Assembly (NCBI GenBank): GCA_964548275.1
Contig: CAZJQI010000065.1
Location: forward strand, 1-22,689
Length of the DNA: 22,689 nt
Source: JAUVUV01 sp964548275
GTDB taxonomy: Bacteria; Gemmatimonadota; Glassbacteria; GWA2-58-10
Direction of reading: 5' to 3'
Shown here: piece by piece, positions 14,461 through 22,634 of the stretch
Layout: each line of letters begins with the position of its first letter
How positions within the stretch are numbered: the stretch's first letter is position 1
Notes under the pieces: model-generated
What the model was told of the DNA's origin: nothing
What the model saw: only the letters and a program-made list of their open reading frames with translations
Databases searched by the model: none
Position numbers and translations under genes: made by a program

Positions 14461-15873
14461 CTAAATATCGTAATAAAGATAGAACTCGTACGGGTGCGGC
14501 CTGAGCGCCATTTCCTTGACTTCCCGCTCCATCTTGTAATTGATCCAGGTCTCGATCACATCCTCGGTGAAAACATTGCCTTTGAGCAGATACTCATGAT
14601 CCTCAGCCAGTGAACCGAGCGCCTCTTCGAGCGTACCCGGAGTGGTGGGCACCCTGGCCAGTTCCTCTGGCGGAAGGTCGTAGATATTCTTATCCAGCGG
14701 ATCACCCGGGTCGATCTTGTTCTGGATACCGTCCAGCACAGCCATCAGCAAGGCCGAGAAAGCCAGGTAAGGGTTACAGCTTGGGTCCGGGCAGCGGAAC
14801 TCGAAGCGCTTGGCTTTGGGGGAGGGGCTGTACATCGGGATCCGCACGGCTGCGCTTCTGTTGCGCGAGCTGTAAGCCAGATTGACCGGCGCCTCGAAAC
14901 CCGGAACCAGGCGCTTGTAACTGTTGGTCGTCGGGTTGCTGAAAGCCAGAATGCTGGAGGCATGTTTGAGCACTCCGCCGATAGCATGCATGGCCAGCTC
15001 GCTCAGCCCTGCATAACCGTCACCGGCAAACAGCGGCTTGCCCTCTTTCCAGAGAGAAATGTGCGTGTGCATGCCCGAGCCGTTGTCGCCGAAAATCGGC
15101 TTGGGCATGAAAGTAACTGTCTTGTTGTGCTTGCGTGCGGTGTTCTTGACAATGTACTTGTACTTGAGAAGGTCGTCCGCACACTTGACCAACTGAGCGA
15201 AGCGCAGGTCGATTTCCCCCTGACCGCCGGTGGCGACTTCATGGTGCTGCGCTTCCACTACCAGTCCCGCTTCGATCATGTGCAGCATCATCTCGTTGCG
15301 AATATCCTGCTGGGAATCAGTCGGCGGGACCGGGAAATAGCCCTCCTTGTAGCGGGGCTTGTAGCCCAGGTTCGGGCTTTCCTCACGCCCACTGTTCCAA
15401 ACCCCTTCTTTTGAATCGATAAAATAGTATCCCTGATGGGCGTTCTGGTCGAAACGGATATCGTCGAAGATGAAAAACTCCGCCTCAGGTCCGAAATAGG
15501 CGGCATCCGCGATCCCTGTGGAATTCATGTAGCTGATAGCCTTTTTACCGATATTGCGCGGATCACGGGTATAATCCTCGCCAGTGACCGGATCGCAGAT
15601 ATTGCAGATCATGGCCAGAGTTTTGTGATCCGCAAATGGATCGATAAAAGCTGTTTCGGGATCGGGTTTGACCAGCATATCGCTTACGTTGATCTCCTGC
15701 CAGCCGCGGATGCTGGAACCATCGAATCCCAGTCCCTCCTCGAATGTGCTTTCCTCGAGTTCCGAAACCGGGATCGAAAAATGCTGCCACAGTCCGGGAA
15801 AATCCATAAACCTGAGGTCCACGACTTTTACCTCTTCGGCTTTACAGAGTTCGATCACTTCTTTTGGACCCAC
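14461..15873 (-). CDS. glnA: glutamine synthetase type I-beta (adenylylatable)
   Basis: The main ammonia-assimilating enzyme, ATP + glutamate + NH3 to glutamine, a dodecamer in the cytoplasm. At 470 aa it has FDGSSIRGW (50-58), GPEAEFFIFD (about 128-137), QHHEVATGGQGEIDLRF, FGDNGSGMHTHISL (about 261-274) and NRSAAVRIP (338-346). NIYDLPPEE places a tyrosine at residue 398, the exact position adenylylated in the E. coli enzyme. Together with the adenylyltransferase gene just downstream this indicates covalent control. The start is a GTG at 15873, set by AGGAGG at 15884-15879. It is followed by its own terminator and preceded by an AT-rich control region after the regulator gene. Confidence 0.97.
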   Translation of the reverse strand: MGPKEVIELCKAEEVKVVDLRFMDFPGLWQHFSIPVSELEESTFEEGLGFDGSSIRGWQEINVSDMLVKPDPETAFIDPFADHKTLAMICNICDPVTGEDYTRDPRNIGKKAISYMNSTGIADAAYFGPEAEFFIFDDIRFDQNAHQGYYFIDSKEGVWNSGREESPNLGYKPRYKEGYFPVPPTDSQQDIRNEMMLHMIEAGLVVEAQHHEVATGGQGEIDLRFAQLVKCADDLLKYKYIVKNTARKHNKTVTFMPKPIFGDNGSGMHTHISLWKEGKPLFAGDGYAGLSELAMHAIGGVLKHASSILAFSNPTTNSYKRLVPGFEAPVNLAYSSRNRSAAVRIPMYSPSPKAKRFEFRCPDPSCNPYLAFSALLMAVLDGIQNKIDPGDPLDKNIYDLPPEELARVPTTPGTLEEALGSLAEDHEYLLKGNVFTEDVIETWINYKMEREVKEMALRPHPYEFYLYYDI

Positions 15874-15878
15874 TTAAT

Positions 15879-15884
15879 CCTCCT
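15879..15884 (-). promoter_or_regulatory. ribosome binding site fixing the GTG start of glnA
   Basis: AGGAGG on the minus strand, five bases before the GTG codon at 15873. No ATG is available at an equally good distance, so the GTG start is well supported. Confidence 0.7.
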
Positions 15885-15969
15885 GCAAAAAAGAGTTGCA
15901 TAAGTTTCCTGAGAGAAGATAACCAATATTTAAAATTAAGACTTTAATTTTATTAATATAATATATATT

Positions 15970-16013
15970 GGGAATAATATAACAGGGGAATTGTTACAGG
16001 AATATTTCAGGAA
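15970..16013 (-). promoter_or_regulatory. glnA control region: tandem TTCCTG-type repeats and a -10-like box
   Basis: Read on the minus strand, TTCCTG (16013-16008), TTCCTG (16002-15997), TTCCCC (15990-15985) and TTCCC (15974-15970) recur, the first three with 11- and 12-bp periods. OmpR/PhoB-family regulators bind tandem direct repeats with an 11-bp period, and the neighbouring upstream gene encodes such a regulator. TATTAT (15979-15974) lies 17 bp after the second repeat and could be the -10 of a promoter with a poor -35, as activator-dependent promoters often have. The assignment is inference from spacing. Confidence 0.35.
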
Positions 16014-16034
16014 GGTTAAATAATAGTTAAATAA

Positions 16035-16706
16035 TCAGCCGATAAAACGGTATCCCACTCCTCGGACAGTCTGGATGAAAACCTGGCCCCCGGTTTCGAT
16101 CTTGGACCTGATTCGTCGGATATGGACATCCACTGTCCGCGCACCGCCGTAATAATCATCGCCCCAGACCCGATTCAAAAGCCCACTCCGTGTATGAACC
16201 CGCCTTCTGTGTGTTACCAGGTAGCGAAGCAGCTCGTATTCCTTGAAAGTCAGGTCAACCAGTTTGCCGCTGACTGTAACCTCATATGTGGAGAGATTGA
16301 TACTCAGAGGGCCGGCTTTGACTATGTTGGAGGGATCCACTTTCTCTGTGCGCCAGGAAAGAATCCTGACCCTGGCGGCCAGTTCCACCGGCCGAAAAGG
16401 GTAAAGAAGGATATCGTCGGCGAGCCTGCAGTAATCCAGATCGGTGAGCGCTTTTTCCTCTGTAACCACCAATCGCGGGGTACCCGAGAGCAGTTCATCC
16501 CGGACCAGGGTGCGGACCAGTCCCTCCAGCTTACCCGTATCGCGCCCCACCAGCACAAAGAGGTCCATCTGCTCGATACTTTTCAGCTCATCACTGTCAG
16601 CCTTACCTGGGCATAGAACTTCGTAATCGAGATTTTTCAGCTCCAGGGAGACCTTTTCGGCCATCTCGCCCTCTCCAGAGGAAGCCAGTACCATAATTTT
16701 GCGCAT
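16035..16706 (-). CDS. atypical OmpR/PhoB-family response regulator, possibly GlnR-like
   Basis: A 223-aa DNA-binding regulator. The C-terminal winged helix (about 128-223) is canonical: LTFKEYELLRYLV, RVHTRSGLLNRVWGDDY, RTVDVHIRRIRSKIE, IQTVRGVGYRFIG. The N-terminal receiver domain is degenerate. The acidic pair near residue 8 is missing, the phospho-acceptor Asp position aligns with Val53 (DLFVLVG), and the invariant Lys is Tyr102 (LLYPF). It should not be controlled by a histidine kinase, and none is nearby. Actinobacterial GlnR, the nitrogen regulator, is likewise an OmpR-family protein without a working phosphorylation site. The position 161 bases before glnA on the same strand supports a nitrogen role, but orthology is not proven. 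AGGTT precedes the ATG. Confidence 0.88.
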   Translation of the reverse strand: MRKIMVLASSGEGEMAEKVSLELKNLDYEVLCPGKADSDELKSIEQMDLFVLVGRDTGKLEGLVRTLVRDELLSGTPRLVVTEEKALTDLDYCRLADDILLYPFRPVELAARVRILSWRTEKVDPSNIVKAGPLSINLSTYEVTVSGKLVDLTFKEYELLRYLVTHRRRVHTRSGLLNRVWGDDYYGGARTVDVHIRRIRSKIETGGQVFIQTVRGVGYRFIG

Positions 16707-16713
16707 TTAAAGA

Positions 16714-16747
16714 ACCTGATTTTTTAACAGGTCTCAAACTTGTGAGA
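16714..16747 (-). promoter_or_regulatory. inverted repeats upstream of the regulator gene
   Basis: Two small inverted repeats lie just before the regulator ATG: ACCTG (16714-16718) with CAGGT (16728-16732), the first arm covering the ribosome site on the minus strand, and TCTCA (16732-16736) with TGAGA (16743-16747). They are candidate operator or mRNA structures for self-regulation. Both are only 5 bp, so chance is possible. Confidence 0.25.
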
Positions 16748-16830
16748 TTCAATGATTCCGCAGATTTCCAGATAGCCTGCATATGAAAATCTAACAGGGG
16801 AGAAAAAGAAATGGAATATTTTATTTATTC

Positions 16831-17388
16831 TCAGGTGACATCCTTTTCCCCGGCCCGGCAGCGCGCCAGATTGGTGAGAGTCTCGCGGAACTCGACAAAA
16901 GTTCTCTCATCATAAAGGCAGAATACGACTTTTTCGAGCGAATGCTCGCCTTTGGAGAGATATTCGACAGTTGTCGAAAGCATCTTCCGGGCGCAGCGGC
17001 CGACAGGGTAGCCGAAAATCCCGCTGCTGATCGCCGGTAGAGCAATGGAACGCAACCCGTGCTTGTCAGCCAAAGCCAGGCTTGAGCGTGTGGCGTTCTC
17101 CAGCTTGCGGTCCTCGTGCCCCTCTCCCATTCTTGGGCCCACGGCATGGATTACATGGCGCGCCGGGAGCTTGCCTGCACCTGTGATCACCGCGGTGCCC
17201 ACAGGTGTCCCGCCGATACGATTGCATTCTTCCTGGATCGATTCGCCTCCAGCGCGGCGGATCGCTCCCGCCACGCCGCCGCCCATCTGAAGGGCGCTGT
17301 TTGCGGCGTTGACTATCGCATCCACTCTGCAATGGGTAATGTCACCCTTAACCAAGGAAATTACTGTTTTGCCGACTTTGTGCTCCAT
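16831..17388 (-). CDS. macro-domain (ADP-ribose-binding) protein, probable O-acetyl-ADP-ribose deacetylase
   Basis: A stand-alone macro domain of about 185 aa. It shows the ADP-ribose pocket motifs VDAIVNAANSAL (about 23-34), GGGVAGAIRRAGG, HAVGPR and ISSGIFGYP. Enzymes of this kind bind ADP-ribose and often remove ADP-ribose from proteins or deacetylate O-acetyl-ADP-ribose. I chose the ATG at 17388 because GGAG lies seven bases upstream; an ATG at 17412 would add eight residues but has no ribosome site. It is the first clear gene of the minus-strand run, 124 bases before the regulator. A functional tie to the nitrogen genes is not shown. Confidence 0.9.
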   Translation of the reverse strand: MEHKVGKTVISLVKGDITHCRVDAIVNAANSALQMGGGVAGAIRRAGGESIQEECNRIGGTPVGTAVITGAGKLPARHVIHAVGPRMGEGHEDRKLENATRSSLALADKHGLRSIALPAISSGIFGYPVGRCARKMLSTTVEYLSKGEHSLEKVVFCLYDERTFVEFRETLTNLARCRAGEKDVT

Positions 17389-17503
17389 ATTTGTCTCCGG
17401 ATGTGCTGGCATGTAAAATGCTCTTTAGAATCTCGGGAACCATGTTCTTGGACCGGGGGTAAGAATGGATGATTAAGCGATGGAATTCTAACCTCCCCTC
17501 CGG

Positions 17504-17662
17504 TTAAGAGAGCTGTCCCGTTCTAATATACCTTGTGGCCTGGATGCTGTCAAAGTGCTCCCCGGGAGGCATTTCTTCAGAAAACACCTTCTCTTGCTTT
17601 TTCCTCAGGCCCGCTATATCTTTTTGCCGCTGAACGATAGTTTTCAATTCATCCGGAGACAT
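17504..17662 (-). CDS. possible small protein (52 aa)
   Basis: An ATG at 17662 opens a 52-codon frame ending TAA at 17504-17506. The product is hydrophilic and helix-prone (MSPDELKTIVQRQKDIAGL, then RKKQEKVFSEEMPPGEHFD), with a protein-like mix of K/E/Q/D. It fills most of the gap between the macro-domain gene and the divergent secreted protease-like gene, and its start almost meets that gene's GTG. No good ribosome site is visible, and the frame stays open upstream into the opposite coding strand, so this may be chance. I do not recognise a family. Confidence 0.3.
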   Translation of the reverse strand: MSPDELKTIVQRQKDIAGLRKKQEKVFSEEMPPGEHFDSIQATRYIRTGQLS

Positions 17663-17669
17663 CCGATTC

Positions 17670-20600
17670 GTGGCTCGCAAATTTTTCTTCGCCCTGCTTT
17701 TCAGCCTGGCTTTCCAGCTTTCCCAACCGGCATGGCTCGAAGCTTTCGAACCAGTGAGCTCCAGAATGACAGAGAGGCTCTACAGCAGCCTCGCTTACGG
17801 CAGGGGCGATGAGTTCCTCGAGGTGATTGCCTACCTCAAAGACGACCTTGATATCAATGCCCTGGACAATAGCCTCAAACTTGCCGCTGCCGGGAAAAAG
17901 AAACGCCACAGCGAGGTTGTGGGCGCAATGCTCGCCTCCACCCAGCAAACCCAGGCCCCGCTGCTGGAGATTCTGGAAAAGGCGAAAAATAGCGGCGACG
18001 TGCTCGCCTACCAGGCTTTCTGGATCAACAACTGCGTTGCATTCACCGGCCGGGCTGCCTTTATCTCCGCCCTCTCCGTGCGGGATGAGATCGAGTGGAT
18101 GACCCACGACCGGGTTTACTCCCGCTCGGACCCTGTAGAGCGCTTTACCGAGATATTCCCCCTGCTGCACCCGGACACTCTGCGTGCTCTATCCTACCCG
18201 ATCCACACACTGGGTCTTGATTTAATCTGGGACCTCGGATTAACCGGGAAAGGAATCCTCGTGTGCGCCATCGGTTCGGGGATAGACGGCGGACATCCAC
18301 TGCTTGCGCCCAAGTGGCGCGGTAATAACAGCGGTACTGCGGCGGAGAGCTGGTTCGACCCGGTTGACGGCACCACTTTTCCTTTCGATGATGAACCCAA
18401 TACGCCTACCCACGGCACGGGGGTGATAGGAATCATGGTCGCCGGGGAGCGCAGCCTGGGTGTGGCTTACGAGGCCCAGTGGATCGGGGCCAAGATTTTC
18501 GACAACCAGAACCTGACCTATGAAGGCCGCAGCACCACCAAGGACAGCTGGATCATCTCCGCCTTCCAGTGGGCTACAGACCCGGACGGCAACCCGGAAA
18601 CCACTGTGGACGTTCCGGATGTAATCAACAACTCCTGGGGCACTGTAGGCGAGTACGACGAAGATATCTGCCGGCAGGTTGTCTGGCTCCTGCTGGACCG
18701 GGTGGAAGCCACCGGCACGGTGGTTGTTTTCTCCGCAGGTAACGAGGGCCCTGAGCCGTGGACCATAGGCTCGCCCGCAAGCCGGACGGTCAGCCCGCTC
18801 AACGCTTTCGCCGTGGGTGCTGTGGATGCCGGGGATTGGATAGCCCCCTTCAGCAGCCGCGGCCCGAGCGCCTGTGATTCGGTGAGTATCAAACCGAATG
18901 TCTGCGCCCCGGGAAGCAGGATCGTGACAATTATCGGCAGCCCATACCACTCCTCCCTTATGTTAGTGGACGGCACGAGCTTCGCCTCGCCCTATGTAGC
19001 CGGGATAATCGCCCTGATGAAACAGGCGAATCCCCTGCTCACCCCGGATGAGATCAAACAACTGATAATCGATACGGCGATTGATTACGGAATTCCAGGT
19101 CCGGACTACGCTTACGGCTACGGCGTGATGAGACCCGTGTCAATCTTCAACCAGCTTACCTTACCGGATCGTCCTTTCCTCTATACCAAACGGGTGATTA
19201 TAGATGATGAAGACGGCGGCAACGGCAACCGTTATCTCGAACAGGGCGAAAGAATCCGCTTAATTGTTCCAGTGTTCAACTCCGGCGTAGATGTTTTTGG
19301 AGTTAAGGGCAGGATACGAACCTCGAACAGTGGCCTGGTGCTACTCGACAGCACAGCCTCTTTCGGGAGCATTCCCCAGTTCGGCGGCAGAAACAACGAG
19401 GAGGATCCATTCGTGTTCGATATCCTGCCTGAAGCCGAGTCCGGAAGCCAGCTTCTATTTTACCTTGACCTCTCCTCGGCTGACGGCTCTTTTCATCAGA
19501 CCCTGCAGGTTACCCTGCCGATCGCCCCGGCAGTGGAGGGTATCGCCCACCACGATGCCGGCAGTTTCCTGTTCAGTATAACCAATTACGGCCAGTTCGG
19601 AGGCAATATCGGCCGCACCAACGCCGGGCACGGTTTCCGTTACCCCAAGGATGCTCCCTATACAATGCTCTATCGCGGAGCATTGGTACTGGGTACCAGT
19701 TCGCTCAAGGTCTCGGACGGGATCGAGGATTTCGATTTCGCACCCGGGCCAGGCGGGCCGATCAAGATATTCAACGACACCCAGCGCGCAGACCAGATGA
19801 CTGTCGGCTATATCCGGGAAAAAACCGAGGGTTCTCTCAATGCAATCGGGGTGAGAATCACGCAGACCACGCTCACCTGGCGCGATCACCCGAACGACGA
19901 TTTCGTAATTTTCGAATACCAGGTGCACAATCCCCACCCGGCCACGATTAGCAATCTCTACGTGGGCCTTTACGCGGACTGGGACATCCCGGATTCGCTT
20001 CCCAGCCGCAACGCAGTGGGTTATATGGAGGACATGAAACTGGGATATATTTACAATCCGCAGGAACCTCAGTTCGGCTACGGCGGCCTGGCGCTGATCT
20101 CGGACCACCGCGTTTCAGGCCACCGGGCTGTGAGCAACTGGCGCTATATCCATGAGGGATACTCGGACAACGTTGCTTTCGCTTTCATGAGCGGCGGTCT
20201 GGCACGCGCCGCCTCGGATTCGCTGGAGGACTGGTCACAGATCCTGGCCACAGGCCCGCACTCGATCCCACCGGGGGATACGCTGACTCTGGTCTGGGCG
20301 CTGCTCGTGGGCGACGGTCTGGCCGATATTGTCGCCAACTCGCAGGCGGCAGTTAATAAATACCGCGCCTCCCTGGCCCTGGCCGCAGAGGAAAATCCAG
20401 AAACACCCGCCTCTGCAGCCCTCCCGAGGGCATACCACCTGGCGCAGAACGTGCCCAACCCGTTCAATCCCTCGACAACGATCAGCTACAGCCTGCCGGA
20501 GGGAGCCGCAGAGCACGTGCGCCTCACCGTGTTTGACCTTCGCGGCAGGAAAGTGATCGAGCTTGTCAACAGGGTGCAGCCCGGCGGCTCGTACTCGGTC

Positions 20601-20711
20601 ACCTGGAACGGCAGGGACAGCCGGGGCAGGCCTGTGTCCAGCGGGGTTTATTTCTACCGGTTCGAGACAGGCGATTTCAAGGCTGTGCGTAAGATGGTGG
20701 TGCTGAAATGA
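17670..20711 (+). CDS. secreted subtilisin-like (S8) protein with C-terminal sorting domain; catalytic Asp missing
   Basis: A 1013-aa exported protein. A signal peptide (about 1-25) and a helical pro-region (about 26-180) precede the S8 domain (about 185-480): His248 in HGTGVIGI, oxyanion Asn358 in SAGNEG and Ser437 in DGTSFASP. The first triad residue should be Asp in a D-T/S-G motif, but the sequence reads AIGSGIDGGHP with Gly202 in its place; Asp206 is four residues on. Either Asp206 compensates or the protein is inactive as a protease. A beta-rich middle follows (with a Ca-site-like DDEDGGNGN at the S8 exit). The last 90 residues or so form a FlgD-like / type-9-type sorting domain (NVPNPFNPSTT, GVYFYRFETG, KMVVLK), implying outer-membrane export and surface attachment. 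Start: GTG at 17670 with GGAG upstream. It overlaps the lipoprotein gene (ATGA). Confidence 0.88.
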   Translation: MARKFFFALLFSLAFQLSQPAWLEAFEPVSSRMTERLYSSLAYGRGDEFLEVIAYLKDDLDINALDNSLKLAAAGKKKRHSEVVGAMLASTQQTQAPLLEILEKAKNSGDVLAYQAFWINNCVAFTGRAAFISALSVRDEIEWMTHDRVYSRSDPVERFTEIFPLLHPDTLRALSYPIHTLGLDLIWDLGLTGKGILVCAIGSGIDGGHPLLAPKWRGNNSGTAAESWFDPVDGTTFPFDDEPNTPTHGTGVIGIMVAGERSLGVAYEAQWIGAKIFDNQNLTYEGRSTTKDSWIISAFQWATDPDGNPETTVDVPDVINNSWGTVGEYDEDICRQVVWLLLDRVEATGTVVVFSAGNEGPEPWTIGSPASRTVSPLNAFAVGAVDAGDWIAPFSSRGPSACDSVSIKPNVCAPGSRIVTIIGSPYHSSLMLVDGTSFASPYVAGIIALMKQANPLLTPDEIKQLIIDTAIDYGIPGPDYAYGYGVMRPVSIFNQLTLPDRPFLYTKRVIIDDEDGGNGNRYLEQGERIRLIVPVFNSGVDVFGVKGRIRTSNSGLVLLDSTASFGSIPQFGGRNNEEDPFVFDILPEAESGSQLLFYLDLSSADGSFHQTLQVTLPIAPAVEGIAHHDAGSFLFSITNYGQFGGNIGRTNAGHGFRYPKDAPYTMLYRGALVLGTSSLKVSDGIEDFDFAPGPGGPIKIFNDTQRADQMTVGYIREKTEGSLNAIGVRITQTTLTWRDHPNDDFVIFEYQVHNPHPATISNLYVGLYADWDIPDSLPSRNAVGYMEDMKLGYIYNPQEPQFGYGGLALISDHRVSGHRAVSNWRYIHEGYSDNVAFAFMSGGLARAASDSLEDWSQILATGPHSIPPGDTLTLVWALLVGDGLADIVANSQAAVNKYRASLALAAEENPETPASAALPRAYHLAQNVPNPFNPSTTISYSLPEGAAEHVRLTVFDLRGRKVIELVNRVQPGGSYSVTWNGRDSRGRPVSSGVYFYRFETGDFKAVRKMVVLK

Positions 20712-21682
20712 AATTTCTTACATGTTTCAAATATTTTCTTCTATTTATCTTTTCACTGCTCCTGCCGGCCGGCTGCAGCGACGACGGCGGGGTCACCGGC
20801 GTATCCTCCGACATAGTCACCGACCCTTTCCCCCTGGCCCTGGGCAACCGGTGGGAGTACACGCTTGAGCAGAGCATTTTCGTGCACGAGGACACCACGC
20901 AGCCGCCGATCACCAAAAGTTCAACCGGCAGGCAGGTGCTCACCATAAACCGGACAGAGATGATTTCCGGGGATGAGGCTTTCGGGGTAACTTTCTACCA
21001 TGTAATGGATTATCTTTTTACCGAGGGCGCGGATACTGTTATGGAAACGCACTACCTGGCATCCAGAAGGGACAAGGTGATTCTCAAAGCCGAGGAGAGA
21101 GTTTATAACCCGACCGGGGGTTTCATACCGTTTTCAAAAACTGATAATGTTGCGAGAATCGGCACGAAGATCAAAGTCGGGGGGGTGAGCAGGTTTATCA
21201 CGCTTGAGCGCCTGGCCCACCTGCTGCTGGATTCCGGGACCTTTTATTATCTTGCTGCGGACAATGCAAACACTGCTCTGGCCAGCGACGGTATCCAGAA
21301 CAAGGACAATGTGTTCTATTATACCGAGGATTACATTTTCGTTTTCAACGAGCTCTATAAGGGAAAAAACTGGGTCTCTGCTGCCGCGCAGGGGGTGGGC
21401 GAAGTGAATATCACGCAGGAAGTGACCAATATTCTCTCCGAATTGGGTGAATTCGACGGCCCTATTGCGGAGGTGGAACTTTTGAACAGGTTTATCGTAG
21501 CCACTGCGAGCGAGCAGTACAAGATAAGGTTCTATTACAAGAGCGGTGTGGGACTCGTTCAGGCCGAGATCTCAGACCCCGAGTTTATGATCTGGCGCTG
21601 GCGTTCCGACGGCAGTATCGAGTTTCTGGGTATCGGCACCTGGACTTTTATTAAGAAGCTGGTGGATTATACGGTGAAATAA
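20708..21682 (+). CDS. lipoprotein of unknown function, coupled to the S8 protein
   Basis: A 324-aa protein with a hydrophobic signal (residues 4-19) and lipobox LPAGC, so Cys23 should be lipidated; SDDGG follows. The rest is beta-rich, beginning FPLALGNRWEY, a phrase common at the start of secreted proteins in FCB-group bacteria. A GVGLVQAE-like segment near the end is typical of the same hypothetical lipoproteins. No enzyme motif was found. The ATG lies inside the stop of the preceding gene (ATGA), so translation is coupled and the two products probably work together at the cell surface. Confidence 0.8.
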   Translation: MKFLTCFKYFLLFIFSLLLPAGCSDDGGVTGVSSDIVTDPFPLALGNRWEYTLEQSIFVHEDTTQPPITKSSTGRQVLTINRTEMISGDEAFGVTFYHVMDYLFTEGADTVMETHYLASRRDKVILKAEERVYNPTGGFIPFSKTDNVARIGTKIKVGGVSRFITLERLAHLLLDSGTFYYLAADNANTALASDGIQNKDNVFYYTEDYIFVFNELYKGKNWVSAAAQGVGEVNITQEVTNILSELGEFDGPIAEVELLNRFIVATASEQYKIRFYYKSGVGLVQAEISDPEFMIWRWRSDGSIEFLGIGTWTFIKKLVDYTVK

Positions 21683-21713
21683 GCGAATGCAGTTTAAAAA
21701 TTCCTTACTTTTT

Positions 21714-22634
21714 TTATGTACTAAAAGCTTTATTAGTTTTTTCAAATATTATTTCAAAATTATCAATAGCTTTTTGCGAGAGTTCAACTTTTGATTTATC
21801 TTTTTTCACTTTTTCAAAAAATTTCTTTGCTATAAGAACTTCATCAAGACCCTCTTTTTTAACATACTTAGATATTTTAATATTATCTGAAAGATCATTT
21901 CCATCTGCAAGAATATATTTCTTAAAATCTTTGTGAGTAAACAAGTCCTCAATGCAAGTTTCTTTTTCATCAGAAACAAAAGTTATCAAATTATCTTTTA
22001 CTGCAAGTTTTTCTTTAAGTTTTTTCGATGTACTAATTCCTTCTCTATCATTATCTAAAATAACAAAATAATCTAATTCCCAACCCAATAATAGAGATAC
22101 AAGTTGGGGAATTTGTTGAGCACCAACGCAAGGAATAAATTGTGCATCTACAATTATCTCCTGAGGCATATATTCTTTCATTGCCTGTAAATAGAAATAA
22201 TCAGAAATACCTTCAAGTAGAATATTATGTTTACAAGCAATTGAAAATTCTGAACTGAGATCAAGACCTATAGAAGTTATTATTGGGGTTAATGTTTCTT
22301 TATCTGCACCTTTTTGAATTTTATTTTCAATTATTGTACCTTTTTTTTCTTCTTTTAAAACAAGTCTAATTCTATCCAAACGATTTGCATCAATCAAATA
22401 AGGAGAATGCGTACTAAAAATAACTTGACTCTCATTTGATATGTTTTCTAAAACACTTAGGACATTATTTTGGGCTTTTGCATGTAAATACAAAGCTGGT
22501 TCATCAATTAAAATAATATTGTTGCTTTTTTTCTTAGCTTTTAGGCGTAAGTAGAATGATATAAACCATTGTAAACCTTTGCTTCTTTGTATAGTTTGAA
22601 ATATAATTGCTTTGTCAGATTCTTTTATACCAAG
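21714..22634 (-). pseudogene. 3' part of an OLD-family ATPase/TOPRIM nuclease gene, 5' end lost
   Basis: The open frame continues upstream of any usual start to 22634, where an in-frame TGA (22635-22637) ends it. Translation runs from KESDKAIIFQTIQRSKGLQW to Walker B IILIDEPALYLH (near 22520-22484), then FSTHSPYLI, the ABC-like D-loop/H-loop region. A TOPRIM domain follows: LLEGISDYFYL with its Glu, and VILDNDREG with the Asp pair. These are marks of OLD-type ATP-dependent nucleases, many of which act in phage defence (for example GajA-like and PARIS-like proteins). Walker A and the N-terminal half are missing. The fragment is far AT-richer than the neighbouring genes and Lys/Ile-rich, which points to horizontal transfer. 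Which OLD subgroup it belongs to cannot be told. Confidence 0.8.

Noticed and set aside
15874..15910. Actinobacterial-type GlnR box near the glnA start
   Set aside because: A GTTAT and a GAAAC are present, but their spacing does not fit the known box.
19455..20108. 217-codon minus-strand frame inside the subtilase gene
   Set aside because: Lies opposite a continuous, signal- and sorting-bearing protein and lacks recognisable motifs.
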